Part shown: piece by piece, positions 6,494-11,805 of the stretch
Position numbering within the stretch: position 1 is the first letter of the stretch
Layout: each line of letters starts with the position of its first letter
NCBI GenBank assembly: GCA_009786715.1
Contig: WQRN01000009.1
Location: forward strand, 1 to 11,805
DNA from: Treponema sp.
Lineage (GTDB): Bacteria; Spirochaetota; Spirochaetia; Treponematales; Breznakiellaceae
Direction of reading: 5' to 3'
DNA length: 11,805 nt
Position numbers and translations under genes: made by a program
Notes under the pieces: generated by a model
The model's database searches: none
What the model saw: only the letters and a program-made list of their open reading frames with translations
Told to the model about the DNA's origin: nothing

Positions 6494-8249
6494 CAGTTAT
6501 TTTGATACCGATGACATCACAAAAGAATACGACAGCCGTCTTGTAAGGCGTATTTTAGCGTATCTTAAGCCGTATAAAAATCTTGTGTTTTTAACATTGG
6601 CGGCTCTTGTTATCTCCACTCTGGGAGAATTAATAATTCCCGTATTGCTTCAGCGCATAATAGACGACGCCATAATGGTTAAGGATGTTTCATTTTTAAT
6701 TAAAGGCTGCGTTTTATATCTTATTATCCTGGTTTGCGTTTTTGGTTTTACATTTGTCCAAACATGGACATCCAATTTAATGACTCAGCATATAATGAAA
6801 GATATGCGCATTAGCCTTTTTAAAAAAACTGTTTCCCAGTCGACAGGGTTTCTTTCGCGCCACCCGGTGGGAAGGCTTGTAACCCGTTTAACAAGCGATG
6901 TTCAGACGATGGACGAATTTTTTACAACAGTGCTTGTCGCCTTTTTAAAAGATATTGCAATAATGGCGGGAACTCTTGTTACAATGTTTATCCTCTTTCC
7001 TAAAATGGCGGTTATGGTTCTTATTACCCTTCCTCCTGTTTTTATTATAACTCTTATAAGCAGGGTTAAAGCGCGCGACGCGTTCAGAAGACAGAGAACA
7101 GCTTCTTCCAAAGTATATTCGTTTCTTGCGGAAAGGCTTGCCGGAATGCAGGTTGTTCAGCTTTTCAGGCAGGAGAAAAAAAGTTTAAACGAGTATAAAA
7201 AAAGCAACGGCGAACTTCTGGACGCAAACCTTACGGAGATGTATGTGTTCGCCACTTTCAGGCCTTTGGTGGAATGGTTTTCCACATTCACAATGGCGGT
7301 TGTAATTGTTGTGGGAAGTAAAATGGCATTGTCTCTTTCTGTTTCTCTTGGAGTGTTAATCGCTTTCATCAGTCTTGTTCAGATGTTTTTTAATCCTGTT
7401 ACTGATATCGCTGAAAAATACACGCTGCTTCAGTCTGCGATGGCAGGCGGAGAAAAAGTCTTCAAGTTAATGGATACAAACGAGCAGATACCGGATTGTC
7501 CGCGGCCTGTTAATAAAGAAATTCAAGGCAATGTCGAATTTGACAATGTGCATTTTGCCTATAAAAAAGGCGAAGATGTTTTAAAAGGCCTTAATTTTTC
7601 GGTGCAGAGCGGGCAAATGGCGGCAATCGTCGGCTACACAGGCGCGGGAAAAACTACAATCATAAATGTCCTTACCCGTCTTTGGGATATTGATGAAGGT
7701 GAAATCAGGCTTGACGGCATACCGTTGAAAAATATTCCCCTCGATCAGCTTCGCAGTTTTATTATGCCTGTTACCCAGGATGTAACTTTATTCTCAGGCA
7801 CTGTAGAGGAAAATATCAGCCTTGGACTTAATCTTTCGCAGGAAGAAATAATACATGCCGCGAAAACCGTTCATGCGCATGAGTTTATTTCCAATCTGAG
7901 CGAAGGTTATAAAACAGTGCTTTCTGAAAGAGCCGCCAATATATCAACAGGGCAGAGACAGCTTATAAGTTTCGCCAGAGTAATTGCCCATAACCCCCGC
8001 GTTGTCATTCTTGATGAAGCGACAAGTTCGATAGACACCGAAACAGAACGATTAATTCAGCTGGGAATTAAAAAAGTAATGGCAGGAAGAACATCCTTTG
8101 TAATTGCGCACAGGCTTTCTACAATAAGGGACGCGGATCGTATACTTGTTCTTTCAGGCGGCAGAGTTGCCGAAGAGGGCAGTCATGACGAGCTCATCAA
8201 AAATAACGGATTATATTCCGGTCTTTACAGATTACAATATGAGGATTAA
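6486..8249 (+). CDS. ABC exporter half-transporter, catalytic partner (MdlB/BmrD-like)
   Basis: This 587-residue protein is the second half of the exporter. Hydrophobic segments lie near residues 33–55, 72–92, 146–168, 173–192, 254–277 and 286–304, followed by a nucleotide-binding domain. That domain has Walker A GYTGAGKT (383–390), Q-loop Gln431 in TQDVTLFSGT, Walker B VVILDE with the catalytic Glu511, D-loop SSID, and H-loop His542 in VIAHRLST. Its signature is ISTGQ (486–490; codons 7941–7955) instead of LSGGQ. Combined with the preceding gene, one composite site would be fully canonical (Glu511 plus the partner's LSGGQ) and the other degenerate (Asp513 plus ISTGQ). Translation starts at a TTG at 6486, overlapping the previous gene by 8 bases. 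GGAGG at 6472–6476 supports this start, and the next in-frame methionine lies well inside the protein. Mid-membrane substrate specificity cannot be read from the sequence. Confidence 0.94.
   Translation: MADSYFDTDDITKEYDSRLVRRILAYLKPYKNLVFLTLAALVISTLGELIIPVLLQRIIDDAIMVKDVSFLIKGCVLYLIILVCVFGFTFVQTWTSNLMTQHIMKDMRISLFKKTVSQSTGFLSRHPVGRLVTRLTSDVQTMDEFFTTVLVAFLKDIAIMAGTLVTMFILFPKMAVMVLITLPPVFIITLISRVKARDAFRRQRTASSKVYSFLAERLAGMQVVQLFRQEKKSLNEYKKSNGELLDANLTEMYVFATFRPLVEWFSTFTMAVVIVVGSKMALSLSVSLGVLIAFISLVQMFFNPVTDIAEKYTLLQSAMAGGEKVFKLMDTNEQIPDCPRPVNKEIQGNVEFDNVHFAYKKGEDVLKGLNFSVQSGQMAAIVGYTGAGKTTIINVLTRLWDIDEGEIRLDGIPLKNIPLDQLRSFIMPVTQDVTLFSGTVEENISLGLNLSQEEIIHAAKTVHAHEFISNLSEGYKTVLSERAANISTGQRQLISFARVIAHNPRVVILDEATSSIDTETERLIQLGIKKVMAGRTSFVIAHRLSTIRDADRILVLSGGRVAEEGSHDELIKNNGLYSGLYRLQYED
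8241..8244 (+). promoter_or_regulatory. Ribosome binding site that fixes the start of the FN3-like exported protein
   Basis: GAGG lies six bases before the ATG at 8251, within the last codons of the second ABC gene. It favours 8251 over the in-frame ATG at 8239, which would place four extra residues (MRIK) before the signal peptide. Confidence 0.65.
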
Positions 8250-8250
8250 A

Positions 8251-9483
8251 ATGAAAGTAGTGGTAAAAAAACATTTTATATTGATTGTTTTTGCTCTTTT
8301 TCTGGCGCTTCCGGCGGCCGTTTTTGCGCAAAACAGGGATTATATTCCCTATGTGTCGCAGATTAGGGTGGAATCGAGAAATAACCTTACAAGGCTTACA
8401 TGGCTGGATTCTCCCGATGCAAGAGGGCCCGTTTATATTTACAGATCGGCGCGTCCCTTCGCAGGTTCAGTTCCCGCGAATATCAGGCCTGTTGTAGTCC
8501 GCTACGGAGAACAATACTATATCGATGATTCAGATGACATGGAAAATGTTTATTACTTTGCCGCCGCAAGCGATTTATCAGGCAGGCGTTATGATATTAT
8601 TCTTCCCAGAATAAACAGCATAAGTCTTATCCCGGGTCAGGCATCGGAAGAATCGATAGCTTCCGACGAGTTTGAATTGCCGTCCGCGGAACCTATACAG
8701 GGTATTTCGAATTTGCGCGCGACTCAGGACGGCGAAAGGGTGATTATCACATTTTCCGCGTACGGACCTCGCAGGAACGCGATTCTTTACAGAAGCATGA
8801 CTCAGATTCGAGTTCCCCAGGATTTATTAAACGCCGTAATTGTGCAGTCGGGGATAGACTCTCCCTTTATTGATTTCCCTGTTCCGGTTCCTGGTCTTAA
8901 ATGGTATTACGCGGTAATTTATGAAGATGAAGTCGCAAGCGGCAACATGGGGATAAAACCCGGAATTAACGCTACGAGTACGGCAGTGTCTGTTACAAGC
9001 GAACAAACGCCGGAACGTCCCTTAAGACCCATTCCCCTTCCTGTTCTAACATTGCGCAACACAATGCCGGACAGCTTCTTTATGACTGATATACCCGAGT
9101 CCGCTCCCTTAAGCGCTGTCTCCGAAAATATTCTGCGTGACACCAAGATGCCTGCAAAAGTGGCGCTGACTTTAAAAAGACCCCGCGTATTTGCTGTTGA
9201 CCTTGTCGCTCCAACAGGCGGCGAAGAATCCGCTTTATTCCAGATAATTACGGAGTTCTTTGTTACATTCCAATGGGAAACGGCAAGGATCAGTTTACAG
9301 CATTATTTATCATTGCCGCGTTCAAGAGACATAGAAGCGCGCGCGCGTTTTTATCTTGGGCAGGTTTTGTACTACAGCGGAAATCACCGCGAGGCATTGA
9401 TGGAATTTTTAAAGATAAGATCCGTTCATGCGGCGGAAGCGAATAACTGGATAGAAGCTGTTCTTACCGCGATGGTTTATTAG
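8251..9483 (+). CDS. Exported protein with two fibronectin-III-like modules and a helical C-terminus
   Basis: The product has 410 residues if started at 8251. It begins with a clear Sec signal peptide: basic MKVVVKKH, a hydrophobic core to about residue 20, and a likely signal peptidase I site after VFA (residue 26). No lipobox cysteine is present. The mature part contains two similar beta-rich modules. Residues 35–110 (RLTWLDSPDARGPVYIYRS … YYFAAASD) and 151–228 (IITFSAYGPRRNAILYRS … WYYAVIYED) share a Tyr-Arg-Ser strand end, a central acidic turn and a final Tyr-Tyr-x-Ala strand, as expected of tandem FN3-like domains. A proline-rich linker (253–266) follows, then a helical end with one TPR-like hairpin (361–390). 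It begins one base after the ABC gene stop, so it is probably co-translated with the exporter. It is likely periplasmic or outer-membrane associated. Function is unknown. Confidence 0.87.
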   Translation: MKVVVKKHFILIVFALFLALPAAVFAQNRDYIPYVSQIRVESRNNLTRLTWLDSPDARGPVYIYRSARPFAGSVPANIRPVVVRYGEQYYIDDSDDMENVYYFAAASDLSGRRYDIILPRINSISLIPGQASEESIASDEFELPSAEPIQGISNLRATQDGERVIITFSAYGPRRNAILYRSMTQIRVPQDLLNAVIVQSGIDSPFIDFPVPVPGLKWYYAVIYEDEVASGNMGIKPGINATSTAVSVTSEQTPERPLRPIPLPVLTLRNTMPDSFFMTDIPESAPLSAVSENILRDTKMPAKVALTLKRPRVFAVDLVAPTGGEESALFQIITEFFVTFQWETARISLQHYLSLPRSRDIEARARFYLGQVLYYSGNHREALMEFLKIRSVHAAEANNWIEAVLTAMVY

Positions 9484-11453
9484 CGTAACGATCTTAATAA
9501 AGCGCGTAATTCCGGATTTGCCGCCGTTTCGCCTGTTTCCTGAACCCGTCTTTTACTTTGAAGGATTATTTCATCTCCCGGTTCAATACGATCGAAAAAA
9601 CCGTTTCTCTGCAAAGTGCCTATTGATATTTCTTCATCGATATTCGTGATTGTAAGTTTTCCGACAAGTTCGTCGTTTGAGTATACAAGGGCAAGTCCTT
9701 CATTCGCCGGCTGAGGTCTTCCGCGTTTAACAACATCGTATACAGTTTGCGCGATTATGCCGTCCGCCTTTCCTTTGTTAATAAGCGCCTGCCCCTGTTT
9801 GCGGATTAGAAGTCTTCCGCGCGCTGGCATGGAAGAAGACATTTGATTTATTACCGCGCGGCTTGCGTCGCGCAGCCTGTCTGCTCCGGTGCGGAACGAA
9901 TAAAGAGTGCCGGCAGGAGAGCCTGTTCTGCCTGTAAAAATTTCCGCTTTTATCGAAATGTCGCGTTCGTTTTCATTAACTGAAACAAGAACAAAATAAT
10001 CCGCGCCTCCCTCTCTTGCCAGCCTGAAAGCCTGTGAAAAAGACGTCTGCCTTTGATCAAAGTTCATCGGCGTAATGTTGCGATCGTGCACAAGCAGTTC
10101 CTTGATTACCCCCGCCGCGACGGAACCTGCGTCCGCGTGGTAGAAACTTGACTGACCGGCAAGCGAAAAAACGGCTATTTTCCAGTGTCTTTCCGCAAGA
10201 TCAACCGGATTTACCTGCCATTGCCTGAACAATGCGTTTGACAAAAGAGATGAATACGCTTCAACTGAATCGGTAAGGTTTCTGTCCGACATCCCCTGAT
10301 CTTGCAGGAAGAGAAGCTCTTCAAGATATCGCGCCGGATAACCTGAAAGCCTTAACAGTTCCGCGTATTCTCTCCTCTCTGCCGCGAATGGATTTAACCT
10401 TAATCCGCGTCTGTATTCAAAAAGCGCCTGCTCCATTAAATTGCGCTCGCGGTAACTTTTCGCTTTGTTAAAATGCAATGCCGCAAACCTGCCGCGGCGC
10501 GGATCTTCCAAAACAGTGGAGGATATGACAGTCTCTTCAAGAATTGCGCGGATAAATTCATCGTCCTCATTAACCGAAACAGCGTTTGTAAGAACTGTGA
10601 TAGCTTCCTGCTGCATCTTCATTCTGATCAATGAAAGTCCTTTTAAATACCATGCGCTCATATCCTGTCTGTTGTTCGCGATTAATATATCGCAAAGACG
10701 GGAAGCTTCCTCGTATTCGCCGTTTCTGTAACGAAGGATGGACATCAGCGACTGACTCGGCAAATAATCACTCTTGTAATAAATTGAACTTTCAGCGTAA
10801 CGAATCGCTTCAGGAATTTTATTATTCATGGAATAAATGTAAGCCGCGTAATAAAATACGCGGTAGTCTCCGGGATGCTGAGTCAGAGCGTTGTTTATAT
10901 ATGTAACTGCCGTGTCGCCGTCGCCGAGAGAAAGAGTTACAAGCGCGAGAGACACCATGAGTTTGCGATCGTCAGGGTAACGGCGCACCGCGTCGCGGTA
11001 GCGGAGCATTGCCTCGGAAGGTCTTCCCCTCGCGATATCCAGCTCACCTGCGGCAAACAGCGTTTCCCTGTTGTACGGCTCTATTTTAAGGATATCATTA
11101 ACAAGACCGGCTGCCGTATCCAGCTGTCCAAGCGCGATGTGGATAAATACTTCCAGATTGGCGACGTTCATATTTGTACGCGCGAGCTGCCTTGCTCTTT
11201 TTACCCATGTTAACGCTTCGTCAAATTCGGCAAGTTCATAATAACATTCGGCGAGAGATGCCGTTCCCTCAGCATGAGCCGGATTTAACCTTGTGCATTC
11301 CAGGAAAGATTCAACAGCGGAGTACCAGTTCTCATGAGCCATATAGTTCTTTCCGCGCTCGTAAAATGCGGATGCCTGCTGCGTTGTCTGCGCATGGAGG
11401 TTAAATGAAAATAAAATAAAGAATGAAAAAATTAAAATATTCTTTACAGACAT
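9480..11453 (-). CDS. Exported TPR-repeat protein with TolB/CsgG-like and FlgT-like C-terminal regions
   Basis: The product has 657 residues. A signal peptide (residues 1–21, cleavage after LHA) predicts export to the periplasm. At least eight consecutive 34-residue TPR units run from about residue 26 to 297. Examples are AFYERGKNYMAHENWYSAVE and AWYLKGLSLIRMKMQQEAI. A further repeat lies near 323–356. Residues 423–540 change character: KIAVFSLAG (425–433), then GADYFVLVSV (483–492) and a beta strand ending in IFTGRTGSPAG (505–515). This resembles the N-terminal TolB/CsgG/LpoB-type fold. The tail (GKADGIIAQTVYDVVKRG, then GKLTITNIDEE and IEPGDEIIL) resembles the small beta-barrel at the end of FlgT-type proteins. 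These C-terminal calls rest on pattern resemblance only. TPR arrays usually act as protein-binding scaffolds. The gene lies 21 bases downstream of the HlyC/CorC gene and is probably co-transcribed with it. Confidence 0.88.
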   Translation of the reverse strand: MSVKNILIFSFFILFSFNLHAQTTQQASAFYERGKNYMAHENWYSAVESFLECTRLNPAHAEGTASLAECYYELAEFDEALTWVKRARQLARTNMNVANLEVFIHIALGQLDTAAGLVNDILKIEPYNRETLFAAGELDIARGRPSEAMLRYRDAVRRYPDDRKLMVSLALVTLSLGDGDTAVTYINNALTQHPGDYRVFYYAAYIYSMNNKIPEAIRYAESSIYYKSDYLPSQSLMSILRYRNGEYEEASRLCDILIANNRQDMSAWYLKGLSLIRMKMQQEAITVLTNAVSVNEDDEFIRAILEETVISSTVLEDPRRGRFAALHFNKAKSYRERNLMEQALFEYRRGLRLNPFAAERREYAELLRLSGYPARYLEELLFLQDQGMSDRNLTDSVEAYSSLLSNALFRQWQVNPVDLAERHWKIAVFSLAGQSSFYHADAGSVAAGVIKELLVHDRNITPMNFDQRQTSFSQAFRLAREGGADYFVLVSVNENERDISIKAEIFTGRTGSPAGTLYSFRTGADRLRDASRAVINQMSSSMPARGRLLIRKQGQALINKGKADGIIAQTVYDVVKRGRPQPANEGLALVYSNDELVGKLTITNIDEEISIGTLQRNGFFDRIEPGDEIILQSKRRVQETGETAANPELRALLRSLR

Positions 11454-11455
11454 TG

Positions 11456-11462
11456 CCCCCCC
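11456..11462 (-). promoter_or_regulatory. Ribosome binding site made of a seven-G run before the TPR gene
   Basis: On the minus strand the start ATG at 11453 is preceded by AAGGGGGGGCA, so the Shine-Dalgarno sequence is part of a homopolymer of seven G residues. Only two bases separate the run from the ATG, and pairing to 16S rRNA would use its 5' part (AAGGGG). Length changes in the run would alter spacing to the start codon. Confidence 0.6.
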
Positions 11463-11474
11463 TTAATTAAACAA

Positions 11475-11805
11475 TCATTCCTTTTTTTGAGTTACAATCT
11501 TTATTGAATTAATTTTATGTCCGTCCATTTCCTGTATTATAAAGTCATAATCTTTATAAACTATTTTTTCGTTTTTAACAGGTATTTTGCCGAAAAGATC
11601 GAAAACTAATCCGCCGAGAGTGTCAAAGTTGTCCACAGGAAGCTGCAGCCCGGTCTCTTCGGCAAGGAATTCAAGGTTTACCCTCGCGTCGCAAAGCCAT
11701 ATTCCTTCGCCGATTTCCACAACATCCTCGGTTTCATGATCGAACTCATCCTGAATGTCGCCGATTATTTCTTCTATTATGTCTTCCATGGAAACGATGC
11801 CGGAC
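11475..11805 (-). CDS. HlyC/CorC-family (TlyC-like) protein, C-terminal fragment (5' end outside window)
   Basis: The reading frame is open through the right edge, so the ATG at 11789 is internal. The codons before it give SGIVS, which runs into MEDIIEEIIGDIQDEFD. Together this is the classic end of a second CBS domain (Gly-Ile-Val-Ser/Thr … Glu-Asp-Ile-x-Glu-Glu-Ile-x-Gly-Glu/Asp-Ile). The next 80 residues are the CorC_HlyC transporter-associated domain: LCDARVNLEFLAEETG, then FDTLGGLVFDLFGKIP and a final strand HKINSIKIVTQ. Members are membrane proteins, often called hemolysin or TlyC, with a DUF21/CNNM membrane domain linked to magnesium or other divalent ion homeostasis. The shorter soluble CorC type lacks the membrane domain, and the window does not show which form this is. 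The TGA stop is at 11475–11477. Confidence 0.9.
   Translation of the reverse strand, partial: SGIVSMEDIIEEIIGDIQDEFDHETEDVVEIGEGIWLCDARVNLEFLAEETGLQLPVDNFDTLGGLVFDLFGKIPVKNEKIVYKDYDFIIQEMDGHKINSIKIVTQKKE

Noticed and set aside
8146..8250. Longer version of the FN3-like gene starting inside the second ABC gene
   Set aside because: It would place 35 non-signal residues before a perfect signal peptide. The start at 8251 has a correctly spaced GAGG.
9337..9352. Alternating GC tract (GCGCGCGCGCG) followed by five T residues, resembling an intrinsic terminator
   Set aside because: It has no loop and no true stem arms, and it lies in frame inside the FN3-like gene (encoding EARARF). It could form Z-DNA but nothing else supports a function.
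10465..11404. Chain of rightward open frames (88, 91, 112 and 76 codons) opposite the TPR gene
   Set aside because: They lie fully antisense to a well-supported coding gene, overlap one another in different frames and show no recognisable motifs. They are shadows of the codon composition of the minus-strand gene.
11475..11789. Small complete gene of 104 codons starting at 11789
   Set aside because: The frame continues upstream to the window edge with SGIVS, which completes the conserved end of a CBS domain, so the ATG is internal to a larger gene.

Overview
The window looks like a chromosomal segment of a spirochaete, most likely a Treponema or close relative. The order cheW – DegT-like gene – nadK – recN – small hypothetical gene is, from memory, the same as in Treponema pallidum (around TP0439–TP0443). 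The exported TPR protein and the HlyC/CorC-type protein also suit this group. Base composition and codon use look uniform. I see no insertion sequences, prophage genes, CRISPR arrays, tRNA or rRNA genes.

Layout: positions 1–9483 hold a tightly packed rightward block of eight genes. They are the 3' end of a CheW-type chemotaxis adaptor; a DegT/DnrJ/EryC1-fold protein that seems to have lost its PLP lysine; NAD kinase (nadK); the DNA repair ATPase RecN; a helical protein of unknown function; two half-size ABC exporters that form an asymmetric heterodimer; and an exported protein with two fibronectin-III-like modules. The largest gap in the block is 26 bases and several genes overlap by 1–8 bases, so translational coupling and co-transcription are likely. 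From 9480 to the right edge two genes run leftward: an exported TPR protein with a TolB/CsgG-like C-terminal region, and upstream of it the C-terminal end of a HlyC/CorC (CBS plus CorC_HlyC) membrane protein. The two blocks converge and their stop codons overlap, leaving no room for an intergenic terminator. No stretch over 300 bases lacks a gene.

How the genes may work together: nadK and recN are housekeeping functions (NADP supply and double-strand break repair). The ABC pair and the FN3-like exported protein are almost certainly co-expressed and may work at the cell envelope. The exported TPR protein meets them tail to tail. The least understood parts are the lysine-less DegT-like protein, the unknown protein coupled to recN, the FN3-like exported protein and the TPR/TolB-like protein. 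I did not find a clearly new defence or mobile system.
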